Part shown: one piece after another, positions 48,246 through 59,475 of the stretch
How the letters are laid out: every line of letters begins with the position of its first letter
Numbering within the stretch: the stretch's first letter is position 1
Assembly (NCBI RefSeq): GCF_000764305.2
Contig: NW_025931666.1
Location: 62,001 to 126,000, forward strand
Source of the DNA: Hyalella azteca
Taxonomy: Eukaryota; Arthropoda; Malacostraca; Amphipoda; Hyalellidae
Length of the DNA: 64,000 bases
Reading direction: 5' to 3'
The notes under the pieces: generated by a model
What the model was told of the DNA's origin: nothing
Database searches by the model: none
What the model saw: the letters and a program-made list of their open reading frames with translations, nothing else
Translations under genes and position numbers: made by a program

Positions 48246-49549
48246 ATGGATTGGCCAGATGCTGCGCGCCGTGTGATCGATACGGCCGAGATAGGCAGGC
48301 CGTATTGGCATCGTGCCAAAACTCGTTTTTTATGCTGGTATCCACGGTTCGATTTTTGCCAGATTTTCTGATGTGTTTTTGTGACGGTTAAAGGGACGGT
48401 TATGAGAGAGGTTTCGCTAGTAAATAAAAGCCCGGGGGACTCACGCGATAGATGAAGCGGGAAAATGTGAATATTTGAAATCCATCGCTTACTTTCACTT
48501 GATTTTTTTTAAAGTTTAAAGTTCTAATTGAATGACGCCATTTAGAAGATTGTTTTGAATTCTGAACAGTAATAGATCAACACAGAATTTTTCTACGAAT
48601 AGAATAAGAAAACTCTAGTGCAAATCTTCTAGCAATTAACGTACTGGAATCTGGACTGTAATAAATATTTGATGTCTTATGTAATGGTTGGTCTAGAACA
48701 GATAGTCTAACCGAGTATTTCATGCAGACCAACTAATTATTTCGTTAGTGATCACAGTAAACTGAAAACCAACTGAACAGTGAACAATGAGAAATCATTT
48801 AATGGTAATTTAATTTAAATCAGAATGTGATTTTCAAGAAATGGAACGAAAAATTTTTGCAAAGTAAAATATATCGAACGAATGATTGATATTAATTATT
48901 GATAATAATAAATATATTAGGAAAGAGTGATATTATTAATGGTAATTACTCTATATTGGCTCTATATAGTCTTTTCAATTTGGCATCAGCAGTGTTTAAA
49001 TATCTACAAGACTTTTAAATGTCTATCTTGCTCAGCTCAAGTATTTACATCTTCTTTATAGAGTGAAAATATTTTGCTCGTAGACAAAAAAGTTTCTCAA
49101 ATATTATCTCGCCACATCGTTTTCATTTGAATTAGCAGTGCCGTCACAATCTATAATTTACATAGAATCTCAGGTAAATGATAGCAATACTCAATTTTTT
49201 GAAGCCTATAATGCGCCATATCTCGTCGAGCGTTACAATCAGCAGTGAGTTTTATGTCTTCAATATAAACTTGATATTTTCTTTATATTTTAATAACCGG
49301 AATATCGCTCCGCCTGCAGCTCTGCAGTAAAAAAAACTTTGCGTCTCAGTCAGCAAAAATTTCAAATTTTCCTGCGTTCGACGTCTTCCGGAGTTGAATT
49401 TTATACGCAAAGTCACGGAATTGTTGAATTAAGGACGACCAAAGTTCTGCTGGAATTACCATTGAGCCAATCTGTCAATCTGCGATCCAATTTTATGGCT
49501 CACTGGCCCTGGGAAATGTATTAAAAATTTGTAATTTTGCTCACTGTTC
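48246..49549 (-). other. Intron of the DIP gene
   Basis: AT-rich. Nothing recognised. Confidence 0.5.
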
Positions 49550-49690
49550 CTAAGTTTAGCTCACTAGTGTTCCCAATTTTGGCCCTAGTTCATAATTTTG
49601 GCCCACTAGCTGTTCCTAATTTTGGTTCACTGTTCTTAATTTTGGCTCACGATTCCTAATTTTGGCATACTGTTCCTGATTTTTGCTCAC
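49550..49690. repeat. ~19-bp short tandem repeat
   Basis: About seven copies of GCTCACTGTTCCTAATTTTG, degenerate at the edges. Confidence 0.85.
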
Positions 49691-51574
49691 TGTTCCATTT
49701 GTTATTGCCTGATAACACTCACTTATTGCCTGATAACACTCAGTGTTTCTATCTCCGTCTGAAATTTATCGTGCAAAATCCATGGAAAGACTCGGACTTC
49801 ACATTTGTATGAAGATATTGACGCAAATGGCTTCATATGTGTAAGAATATATTGACGTCTAACGCTTTATATTTGATTAAGAATAATCTCGTATATTTTT
49901 CGTAACGCCTGTTATAGTTCCAGTATCAATATTACTCAAAAATTTTAAATTTATTAACGTGATTAAAACTCGTTCGTGTCAGATGATACAAAAATTTTGA
50001 ATTCTATATGCATATTATAAGGCATAGGCGGCCATCAATTTTCCTTATATTGCTCTAATTGTGTTGAATTTGGTTTCGACAATAATATGTTGAATAATAT
50101 CCTGAATCAACAGCTGAATTCTCACTGTAAATCATGTAGTAATCCGCTACCAAACATTACTACCAGATTTTGATACGAATAATAAAAAAAATTTACCGGT
50201 AGTAAATAATATCAGACACGCATTATTTTGCCAGTTAACGCATCTCTACGCCAGATCAACACACATGCATTAAATGTAATTACACGCTCGCCTACTTTAA
50301 AGAAAAATTGCCCCAGCTTTATTAGAACTGATTTTGAACAGCCGTCCAGCTGTGATGGACAGATGGACTAAATTTCCGACAAATCTCTCGCGATTAAAAT
50401 GGGGTTTTTGCGTCGGTGATACGCGAGTCAATTAAAATCTGGAAGTGAAAAATGAGAGAATGTTTGATGGAATTACGGATGAAATGATTATAAAAAACAC
50501 TAATAATGAATCATCAGAAACATCATCGATGACTGCCAGAAAATATATACGCTGGCAAAACATAATTCGACGCTCCGCGACACGGTTGAAGCCTTATCGA
50601 AAATTAACAGGTAATAATTAACGGCATTTTTTACGGCACATGCGAAAGATAGGAGGGGTTAAATGGGGTTGTTAAGAGGGGCATGAATGACTTTCTATTT
50701 TCCAGTTTTTTTATGCCGCGATCAAAATATATATGAGTAGATTATAAATATATAGTCTACTCATTACTATAATATACTACTCATTACTATATAGTCTACT
50801 CATTATTGTCTACTATAAATGAGTAGACTATAAATACTGTGACATTAAACATGCTGTCGACCTTTTTTATACATCATGTGGCATGAATGTCAAGAGCCGA
50901 CGCTCGATCTGAAGTCAATGTGTACAAAAACATGACTAGGAAATTTATGAATTGCTCAGAAACTTAACTGATTTTCGCCCGTGACTTGCAATAGTTTTCA
51001 CTTTATCATAAACGTCTATCATAGAGCAGTTTTAGAAATTACGAAAAATTTGCTATTGTGAGGTATTTCAAAATTAATCAAAATAAGTAGGCAATTCTAA
51101 TCTGGAAGAAAAATGTTCAATTATTAATCACAGGGAAAATCCATTTATCCTAATTATATTATAATAAAAAACATAGATGTGTTTGATACAAATACTCGTA
51201 TTTGAGCGACCTGAAATCGAGGCAGCATTTCCTTATAACTTTTAATTTCTGTCATGTCTTGATTCCTCCCGTGTTCGCCTGAAACGAGAAACTGTAGCTC
51301 AGACTACATGACAGTTTAGAGTTAGCTTTAGAGTTAGCGTTGGAATGACCGGTAGAGTTGTGGGCAATCTTCTGCACCACTTATGATCATATGTCATCAT
51401 TTACTGTGCTGGCAGCCACAACTCCCAAGCCATAACGTTCTCTCTCAGGTCGTGTTGTGGATTATAAAATAGCTCACTATTTGGGCAATATGAATTATTA
51501 ATAGCAGAATAAATAAATGAATGAATTTAATTGCAGAATAAACAATAATGAATTTATGCAGAATAAATAAATAC
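49691..51574 (-). other. Intron of the DIP gene with a 14-bp inverted repeat
   Basis: TATAGTCTACTCAT (50790-50803) and its exact reverse complement ATGAGTAGACTATA (50819-50832) lie in a cluster of related CTACTCATTA motifs starting near 50730. Close to the donor, about 51495-51572, three short copies of GCAGAATAAATAAATGAATT-like sequence occur. Nothing else recognised. Confidence 0.6.
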
Positions 51575-51751
51575 CTTTCTGTTTATTACGGCTAGCAGGA
51601 TCGGTCTTAATGGCAATTTGAAGACCATCCTCGCGCCGCCACGTCACCCTCGGCTGAGGGTAGCCCTCTGCTGCACAGCGCAGCGTAACGCCCTCGCCCT
51701 CGTTGACGCTCGTGTCTGACGACGTCTGGCTGTTGATGATGTCCGGCGAAA
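51575..51751 (-). CDS. DIP-gamma: DIP exon: first half of Ig domain 2
   Basis: The minus-strand acceptor GTGTCCGTCAG is followed by TT, which completes a Val codon, then SPDIINSQTSSDTSVNEGEG, VTLRCAAEGYPQPRVTWRRE and DGLQIAIKTDPASRNKQK. The donor is AAAG followed by GTATTT. It carries the Ig2 B-strand Cys and the C-strand Trp in VTWRRE. (P)PDII and TWRREDG are typical of DIPs, and PQPRVTWRREDG agrees with my memory of DIP-gamma. The length is 177 nt (2 + 58 codons + 1), matching both neighbours. An intronic motif next to the acceptor (GAATAGCAGGAGTGTAGC) is repeated about 70 bases away. Confidence 0.95.
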
Positions 51752-52010
51752 CTGACGGACACGGAATAGCAGGAGTGTAGCTTTATATTTGATGTTTATT
51801 TTTTAGCATATGGTATTTCGAGATACATTCAGAATAGCAAGAGTGGAGCTTTATATGAGTATATATATATATTTTTTAAAGGCCTCCCACACTCACCATT
51901 CCAACAAAAATAAATTAATTTTATTAATTAAAAACAGGGAATGGTTTCATGTCAATGATCAAGGCCCCGACCTTAACGCCTCTTATGGTGGCCTACACCG
52001 ACTCCGAGGG

Positions 52011-52408
52011 TCACTGAGCTGTGACGCGAGCGAGGAGCGGGCCCACGTCGAACTTTTCTCTGACTGCTGTTAGGATGCTAGATGCATTGCCTCTCTGCAC
52101 AGCCAAACCCAACCTTTGCTCCAACCATAGAGTCTCTCTACGTTCGCCGGACAATTCCGTAATGCGACGGCCAATCTGCGATATTAAAGAACCAGTCGTT
52201 TCACCATATGTGCCCGTCGTTTCCAATGCGACTGGCTCGAAACGATACCGAGCTGCCAACGCCGCGTATTTACGTCTCTTGCTATCCTCCGCCGCACGAG
52301 CCGCGAACCCAGCAGAAATAGCCGAATTATTGACGTGCAACTCAGCAAAAGTATCGACGCAGGTTGCATCCCAGCACAAACACCTCCCATTAGAAAATGG
52401 GAAAACTG
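52011..52408 (-). pseudogene. RT polyprotein relic, C-terminal part
   Basis: Continues after the frameshift: TVFPFSNGRCLCWDATCVD, TFAELHVNNSAISAGFAARA, then YRFEPVALETTGTYGETT and GRRITELSGERRETLWLEQR. The WDATC.DTFAE and F.PVA.ETTG motifs are those I associate with the C-terminus of this polyprotein family, whose exact function I do not know. Confidence 0.82.
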
Positions 52409-53251
52409 TTAGCCATCTGGTCTCTTACCATCCCCTCTGTCCACTCCGACGGGTTCAAGGCATGAAGGAACGCCAGCGTTCTGAAGAGCCCTCCTGATCA
52501 CATCGTTCAGAGCCGAGTGTCTTGGATGTCGCCCGGCGCTGTACTTACAAGAAAGGCCATGCAGTCCTCGTTCATCCATCCGCTTTCCGCACCGACAAGT
52601 GTGGGGTTCGCATACATTTGCGCCAACTCGAAGAGCAATTGAGACGCGGAAGGAGTCGGGATCTAGAAGTGTTCCAAGAGCATCCAAAGGAATAGCGTGA
52701 AGCCACAAGCCACTCTCTCTCTTCGCCGCTGCATGTAGACGAGCCCTGGATATTTGGTCCGCCGCTTCCAAAAGCCGCGCTGCGGAGGCCACGGCCACAG
52801 GCCCATCCCAAGTCTTCTGCCGGCCCAAACTCGCGTCCTCGGGCAAAGCAATACCTGCGTTCCCATTGCGCCACTCATCCACCGCCATCTGCAAACTGTC
52901 GTCCTCGGTCAGTCGTATAATATGTAAAACAGCATCAACTAGGCCACGGACGGAGTGGAGTGACGATATGAAAGCAGGGAGCGCGATGTCCTTTGACATA
53001 TGGACACCCAGACCTCCCAGCCGGACCGGTAACACAGCTTGTTCAAGAGATTCGCGCTCGAAGCTGACATTGGTGAAGGTCGAGAGGGCAGAAACCAACA
53101 CCTCATCGAACCGCTCCAAATCTCCTACCCGCGTATATGCAGGAGACGCACGTAGGACGTATTGGAGTTTAGGTAGAGCGAAACAATTCTTTAAAAGCGT
53201 AAATGCTTGATGACTATCAATTAATTTTAAACGCTCCACCATCCTCTCCAA
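52409..53251 (-). pseudogene. RT polyprotein relic, part downstream of the RT core
   Basis: The frame starts abruptly at the deletion with VERLKLIDSHQAFTLLKN, then CFALPKLQYVLRASPAY, LPVRLGGLGVHM, a long helical region, a C-x-C-x4-C-like cluster (EPHTCRCGKRMDERGLHGLSC) and SCLEPVGVDRGDGKRPDG, where a stop follows. The CRCG...C segment looks like the zinc knuckle that precedes the C-terminal domain in these polyproteins. A single-base frameshift joins it to the next part. Confidence 0.85.
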
Positions 53252-53800
53252 GCCCTCCCGCTTCTCCCGGATAACGGACCTCCAATCACCAGGTTGACGA
53301 ACCTGGTAAGGGAGGCCAGTAGCCTCGCGCCCGCCTCACCCGCCTTCCGCGAAATCAGGGCCACCAGATGACCCGGGCGGAGCCCGTCCGGGCCACCCGC
53401 CGAACCCGGCTTGAAGGAAGCGATGGCTTTCCTCACATCCCCTTCCCCTACGATAGAAGGAGGTGGGTAGTCTTCTCCTGCAGGTTCAGGGAGAAATAGG
53501 CCCTCAGGTGCCGGAGGATGCTTCTGCCGGAGCACTTCTCGGGTTTTATCGTCCCTCGGGGCAATATCATCCGATGATGCCAGCATACGCTTAGCCCCCC
53601 TTATGTCACCATCGGCCAGCCTGCTGGCCACTCGCCTTCCGAGCTCTTGATTTCCGTTTCCCGACTCCCGCCTCTTCCGGAGCCACCAGATGGTCAGATT
53701 CAATAAATGCTCGAATCTGCCTCTTGACTACTGTGGTTAGTGAGTGAGACGAACCGCTGCTCTCCGGCTGCCGCAGCGCGATCCACCCAAATGACAGCAA
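53227..53800 (-). pseudogene. RT polyprotein relic, part upstream of the RT core
   Basis: Contains SRLADGDIRGAKRMLASSDD, then HPPAPEGLFLPEPAGEDYPP, KPGSAGGPDGLRPGHL and RLLASLTRFVNLVIGGPLSG. In intact relatives this leads into the RT fingers and palm. Here it runs into about 12 unrelated residues and meets the downstream part in another frame near 53250. A short related frame upstream, to about 53800, includes a Trp-Ile-Ala-Leu-Arg-Gln segment of uncertain origin. Confidence 0.85.
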
Positions 53801-53929
53801 TCTACCCCACGCTAATTAGTATATTAGTTGAACATTTTGTGCTTGAGTTCAATATCACCGCCTTGTGGTCCTAGTGGAGGGGGAAGCTGGCGTAGACGTG
53901 ATATAACTTTGTTTTGCTAGAATTTGCTG

Positions 53930-55140
53930 AAGATTTTCACCATGGGGTGCTCTTCAGCGCCCCATGGTAAACTGTTGAAGCTGCTAAAACTGTTGGGGAT
54001 ATGGGGACGCCTGTTAGGGTAGATCCACAACTTCCTTACAGATAGAGTACAAGCTGTCGATATTGGAAACTCAAAATCAACAGAAGAGAGGATGAAAAGT
54101 AGATTGCCACAACGCTAGGTGCTTTGACCGATTCTTCTCCTCATTCACATCATCGACATCGACTCAGAACTTACCCACGCATCTACATCGTCATTTGCGG
54201 TCGATACAAGAGTTCTAATAAGGATCCCAGACGACCTAGGCTGCGAGAGATTACAGTACGACTTGTCAACAATCTACGATTATGCCCCTAGTAAATAATT
54301 TGCAATTAAAGGCGCCAAGTTCGAAATAATGAGATAAAGAATTAGCACAGTGACTGGATGCTGCATAGCTACTTGGCATCGGATGGCACAAAAATTGAGG
54401 CTAAGTAACTTGTTCGATATTTCGGTGTGTTGATGAGTACCGAAACCACATTCGAAGATCACATCTAGCAAATATTTGCACGAGGCAGACAGGGGATTGA
54501 GTGGATCTTGCGAACAATTCAAACGAGAGAAGCAGCTCCAATGATTGCATACGTGCTCATAATTTTAGATATTGCTGTCAGCTTTGGACGCCGCTCAAGG
54601 AGGGCGAGGGGCGGCAACTGGAGTCAGTCCAGTGTACTTTCATGTCCAGGATCAGCGGCTTGAGAGAGCTGAAGCTGAACTAATGGGGCGAATTGAAACA
54701 ATTGGGTATGTATTCACTGGATATGGTGACATATTAAAACGAAAACTGAGGGAGACTGTGCCGGACTCCCCCTTTTAATAACTGAGCTGCGGTCGGAGTA
54801 CCGACTCTTCGAGAGGGATCACTATCCGTGGCAGGACCGAGACTGTTTAATGTCTTGCCCAAGATGCTGAGAAGAAGGGATTTCACCTTTGCGACATTCA
54901 AGGGACGACTGGACGAGTTTTTGAGCAAGATCCCTGTTTGCCCGGTAATGGGAAAAGGCCCTCAGCAAGTGACAAGCAACAGCATCTTGCATCAGGTGGC
55001 CCAAAGGAGGTCACAGAGACCGAAAACGTCCAACGCTACATCCGAGACCCGAGGGCGGGAAGACATGCCTACCGACGGCTTGGAGACGGAGGACGACGAA
55101 GGCGACGCATCAGTGTGACCGTGGACTATAAGAAGTCCTA
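53930..55140 (+). mobile_element. LINE relic, 3' half
   Basis: Broken plus-strand frames, opposite to the DIP gene, follow the order of a non-LTR retrotransposon ORF2. They are WIHNFLTDR.QAVDIGN (54010-54075), SFAVDTRVLIRIPDDLGCE (54190-54240), WILRTIQTREAAPMI (54500-54550), YCCQLWTPLKEG (near 54570) and MAGPRLFNVLPKMLRRRDFT, ending in a FKGRLDEFLSKIP tail (54828-54930). The palm motif reads A-V-D-D-like with the first catalytic Asp replaced by Val. Several stops and frameshifts and a deletion before the GPRLFN segment show that it is inactive. 5' truncation is typical of LINE insertions. Confidence 0.85.
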
Positions 55141-55321
55141 AACTCTTCATTAAGTCATAAGGTATAAGAATTGCATTATCTTTTATTAAAAATCTACAAA
55201 TAAAAATTTCTATATTTTTCTCAATTCATTCTCACTTCATATTCGATTATTAATTAACATCTTCTCTGTAGTCACGCTCATATTTATTAATTTGATCACC
55301 TAAAATCATGTGTACATATGA

Positions 55322-55412
55322 CCACTTGGCACTTCATAGCAGCCCATGCACTTGATTCTTTCTTCATCGCTTGGAGTGTTGATCTGGCACACAGATTTAG
55401 CAGCGGCGGACG
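55322..55412 (-). pseudogene. Decayed partial duplicate of the Ig1 exon end
   Basis: About 90 bases align on the minus strand with the last third of the Ig1 exon (55503-55710). Shared blocks are CCGC(G/C)GCTGCTA, CAGATCAACAC, ATGAAG, AATCAAGT, GGGCTGC and GAAGTGC. Small 3-4-bp insertions break the frame, and the Tyr codon after the Cys is TAA. The donor is lost (GCCAAGTGG). It lies about 90 bases downstream of the real donor, in the intron. This is a tandem duplication of exon-end sequence, not a working alternative exon. Confidence 0.85.
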
Positions 55413-55502
55413 TTCATCTTTACTTTATTTAATTAAAAATATAACACTAACTCTCATGTTTACGTAACTTAATTAACTACAATTATGTAATTATGTCCTC
55501 AC

Positions 55503-55710
55503 CGTGCACTTCAATGCAGCCCACTTGATTCTTCATGACGGGGGTGTTGATCTGACACATGTAGCAGCCGCGGTCCTTCTCTCTCACGTTGCGGATGTGC
55601 AGGTTCCAGGTTCGGTGCTCGTCGTGGGTGACAGCGATGCGGCTGTTGTGGGTTACAACGCGCTTCTGTATCGTCAGAATCGTCTGGGAATCTACCTTCA
55701 GCCATCCAAC
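55503..55710 (-). CDS. DIP-gamma: DIP exon: second half of Ig domain 1
   Basis: The minus-strand acceptor CATGTTACAG precedes VGWLKVDSQTILTIQKRVVT, then HNSRIAVTHDEHRTWNLHIR, ending DRGCYMCQINTPVMKNQV and GCIEVH, with donor G followed by GTGAGG. DIPs are GPI-anchored immunoglobulin proteins that bind Dpr partners at synapses. Ig1 forms the binding face, so this exon should hold part of the Dpr interface. WLKVDSQTIL and RTWNLHI are strong family marks. DRGCYMC with GCI, instead of DRGWYMC with GYL, agrees with my memory of the DIP-gamma branch. The exon starts in phase 0 and ends with one base, matching the Ig2 exon. The first half of Ig1 was not found to the right. Confidence 0.97.
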
Positions 55711-58700
55711 CTGTAACATGAGAAACAATAGTCTGTTACAAAGGTCTGTTAATCTGACTTCAACCAACCGTCATGCAGAGAGAAAATGAATATTTTCAAA
55801 TATTCATGAAGCCAATCGAACTGGACAGTGGACAACCAACAGCGGTAGCTTATAGTTGTTAATGTCCAGCCAACACAATAGTTTAGTTGCATATGCATAA
55901 CGAATAGCGATAGATTAATTGAATACGCACCACCAACAGCGATAGTTAATTTGTAGAACAAAGATTATTTAATGCTTGTTGCATTGGCTGTGATCCAGAC
56001 TAAAATAGTTTCAATGTCTAAGGATTTTATTGCGGGAGAGCGTGCTACAATTTTATGATTTCCAACTCAGAGCAGCCAAGTTAGGCTCATCATCAACGGT
56101 CTTTGAGGGGCAACCGTTTATGGGTTAATGAAACGAAATTGAATTAGATTATAGACTATGAAAATGCTGTGAATATAAATATAATAAGGTTGAGCTCAGA
56201 CACAAATTAAGATAAATTAAATTTATCTAAGTCATGTACTCACATAACTTAATCTAGCCAAGCAAACAAAAAACATATATAGTGCAAGTGAACTTTAGGC
56301 TGTAGCATTTATACGGCCGGTCAAGTCAGAACGGGAATTCCGGATGCCGACATCTGTTGAGGAGGTAGGTGCCGAACTTGGAGGTGGCCGACCAATATGC
56401 TACTGTAAGTAGCCTGAGAAATTAATGGATGATATTTCGAGATAAATGTTACATCATGTGTAGTTTACGGTAAGTTGATATGGAAGATATTGACTTGAAT
56501 CGGCGAACCGAGGACGAGTAGTTGATGCAGGCCACCTGACCAAGCACGCTATACTGTCTTGTATGTAGATGAGAGCCCATGAGCAGGCATAGGAAACGTA
56601 GTTGCTGCCATCAAGATGCGCTGTGTGTAGAATCTAAAGCCTTGAATAAAACACTCGACAGCTATCATGTGTTCATAGAAAATTTGTGAGGTTCAATAAC
56701 TTATTGTTACGAGAATGATCAAGGTGAAACATCCCAAACGGTTGAGGTAAAAAACGATCAAGTTTAAACGGTTAAGGTTAAATACAAGGTTTACATACTA
56801 GCATTATTTTATTGCACGTTCTAATATAAATACTTTACTATTCATTATTTAAGGAATAGACGGTGGTGATGCAGGTAGAATATTAACAATTCATTTTTTA
56901 ATTGCTGTTTTTCTACCCCTTAACCCAATAACAATGGCACTTTTTTTTCTCCTATTTTTCACATTACGAGAACAATCTTTTTTTCTGACGATGAGGTGCA
57001 GTCCCGAAAAGGCTATTATTTTAGTTATCCATTCCCTGAGATCTTGCCGCAATAATTTTTTCCATGAATAAAAAAGTATGTGAACGAGCCATATAGAGCC
57101 AGGCATTAACCTAAGAAGAAGAATAAGATTCACTCGCTAAGCACAATCAATGACGTTATTTCGCTCGGATGCACACATTGAATTCTTCTTCCGACATCCG
57201 TACTTAGGTCACACAATCCGTTCTTTTGCCAAATAACCTGAAACAATTATCAGCGATTGAACAGCGGCCGTCCATGAGTCTGTGAGTGGCCTCTTATAAG
57301 TTGACCAAGTTTTATCCACAAGTGCAAAAAGTGGTGCTAAAAATTCTCTTTTTCCGAGGCGATTTTCTCCCCCAAGAGGAATCGTTGTCTCAGAGGCACG
57401 CTGTAGAATCTCCTTAGAAGAGACGTAAAGACGAAAGCGTCTTTGGGCGCTTTTTGTTCTGCCTTAATCTCGATGGAGAATCGAGTGGGTGCGATGAAGA
57501 AAAGGGCGGCGAACGATGGTATGTTTAATATCTTATTAATTATTGAGAGACACTCATGCAGTGAGCAACAGAATATTAGGCTTGGCAGCACATTTTAGCA
57601 TTGAACTCAAAAAAAATCAATGCGGATCAACATTTCCTCTTTCACCCTTTTTAAAATGTTTGCTGGTAGGATTTAAAACATTCTAATAAAAGATTTCTTG
57701 TATGATATAATTTTTATTTCGTACATTTACCGCAGGTTTCTTTTCAACTGTGATATTATTTACTCAAAAAATTATACTTTTTTTAGGTGTTAAGATGCAA
57801 TATTTTTGCAGGTGTAGAAATATTTTGACGATCAAATGACATTTATAATATCCTATTAAATACAACAACAGGCGATAGTAACCACTCATTTATTCTCTTC
57901 TTGATGGCGTTCTTCCCTTCTGGCTCCTATGTAAGCTATGTTACACTTTCTCGTAAATTGTAAGCATAACACAATTTCCGTTGTTCAGATACTCTTGACT
58001 TATTTCATCGTTGTTATGTCTAATTCAGCCCACGTCTCGTTCATTTAAGCTTATAAAGTTGATATCCTCAGCTTTATTGGAGAGCTTCAGTTCATGAGAA
58101 TATCAGTTTCATTGAGTTTTACTTCATTCTGTTATTGTCTTGTTGTAAATACGGTATGTTACTTCTGTTCAATTTGATTTTAGCAACTAGGCTCCCACGC
58201 ATATTGTCTTCTTAATGCAAGGCATTCGACTAGAAATTGATCTTCATGCAGCTGGTAATTTCCTTGCTTTGTCCATTTGTATACATGGAAGGATTGTACT
58301 AAAATATGTAATTTATATCATTTGTCTTTTAATTCATATATTAATTAATTTGATTAATACTTTAAAAACAATTTGTTTATTTTTCTTGCTGCTGTATAGT
58401 ATATGGCTTTGTAACCGTTTTTAAATTATTTAAAGCCGTTTATGAGTTATGAATTACAAAATTATCATCTGCAGACTCTCAATTACCAAATTTCCACTCT
58501 GGAGTTCGTTTTACCGGATTTCAATAATACACGATTCATCAAATTTTCAGTGATCACGCAGACAAATAAGATAATCTACTTTCGAGTATGGACAAACATC
58601 TGAAATCATTGAGATGTTTGAGAAGTGGAGCAACTGAAATTTGTATCGGTTTTTATACCAAGAAATGAAATCGTAACTTGTTTCTTCGGTCAGCGCAAGC

Positions 58701-58785
58701 TACCGCGGCCTCTGTAAGGGGTTCGCGCCTCCCCTCAATTTATGCGTGCCTGCAATAGGCCGTAGCTTCCGGGACAATAGAATAT
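55711..58785 (-). other. Probably intron 5' of the Ig1 exon
   Basis: AT-rich. I searched the minus strand for the first half of Ig1 (Gly, Asp, a Cys, then Tyr-Lys at a donor) and did not find it. An 84-codon minus-strand frame at 57337-57591 in a GC-richer patch has no recognisable domain. Confidence 0.5.
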
Positions 58786-59060
58786 GGCAAATTGTGAGGC
58801 GGGAGGACGGAGGAAGCACAGTGAGGCAGGGTGAGGCACAGTCAGGCTGTGAGGATCACTGAGGCTGTGCTAGGCACCGTGAGGCTGACTGATCCAGTGC
58901 ATGTGAGAGTTAGTGCACGAGGCAACATGTAACACTGTGAGGCATAGTATGGTGAGGCAGGAAGTAAAGAGATCAGCAGAGATGAATAGACTGAAGGTGA
59001 GGCAGAAAGTAAAGAGATCAGCAGAGATAAAGAGAGCGAAGGTGAGGCAGAATGAAATAG
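58786..59060. repeat. Degenerate GTGAGGC-rich repeats and a 45-bp duplication
   Basis: Loose copies of GTGAGGCAGG/GTGAGGCTG at 58790-58890, followed by two copies of GTGAGGCAGAAAGTAAAGAG and ATCAGCAGAGAT(G/A)AA near 58953 and 58996. Confidence 0.75.
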
Positions 59061-59234
59061 AACAGTTATGGTCTTCGTATCTTCCGCCGCAAGGCTGGAA
59101 GGTCGCGACTCTGTACTCGCAATATCTCGCGGTTTTGAGACGTATTGCGAGCGCTGCGGCGACGTGTGCGCTTTGTGTGCCTGAACTAGGCGGGGGATAT
59201 GGTCGTTTGCTGCATCCGTTGTTGTGATACATGC

Positions 59235-59475
59235 AGTGTTAAGAGTTTATTCTTATGCTACAGTAGTTCAGTTATTATTTTTATGCTTCATTAGTTCAGT
59301 AATTATTCATATTCTTCAGTTGTTTTGCTATTATTCATATGCTTCAATACTTCAGTTATTACTTTTATATTCATTTTTTTCATGCTTCGGCACTTCAGTA
59401 CTTTTCCCAATACTTCGGAACTTCAGTTATTATCCACACGCTTCAGCAGTTCAGTTATTTCCCTCATGCCTCAGT
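59235..59475. repeat. ~27-bp minisatellite, about nine copies
   Basis: Imperfect copies of TGCTTCAGTAGTTCAGTTAT followed by TATTCAT, with variable length. Confidence 0.85.

Larger units (their letters stand above)
52011..53800 (-). mobile_element. Retroelement relic lacking its RT core
   Basis: A GC-rich insert in the intron between the Ig1 and Ig2 exons, on the same strand as the gene. Pieces in order: an N-terminal linker with KPGSAGGPDGLRPGHL, a post-RT domain with LPVRLGGLGVHM and GDGKRPDG, and a C-terminal part with WDATCVDTFAE. I know this arrangement from reverse-transcriptase polyproteins annotated in crustaceans and other invertebrates. I could not assign the class. The catalytic RT palm is absent and at least one more frameshift is present, so the copy is dead and could move only if helped by a full element. 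It is fairly recent, because long frames survive. Confidence 0.88.

Noticed and set aside
52021..52497. 158-codon plus-strand frame and a 114-codon frame at 52866-53210
   Set aside because: Antisense shadows of the GC-rich RT polyprotein relic.
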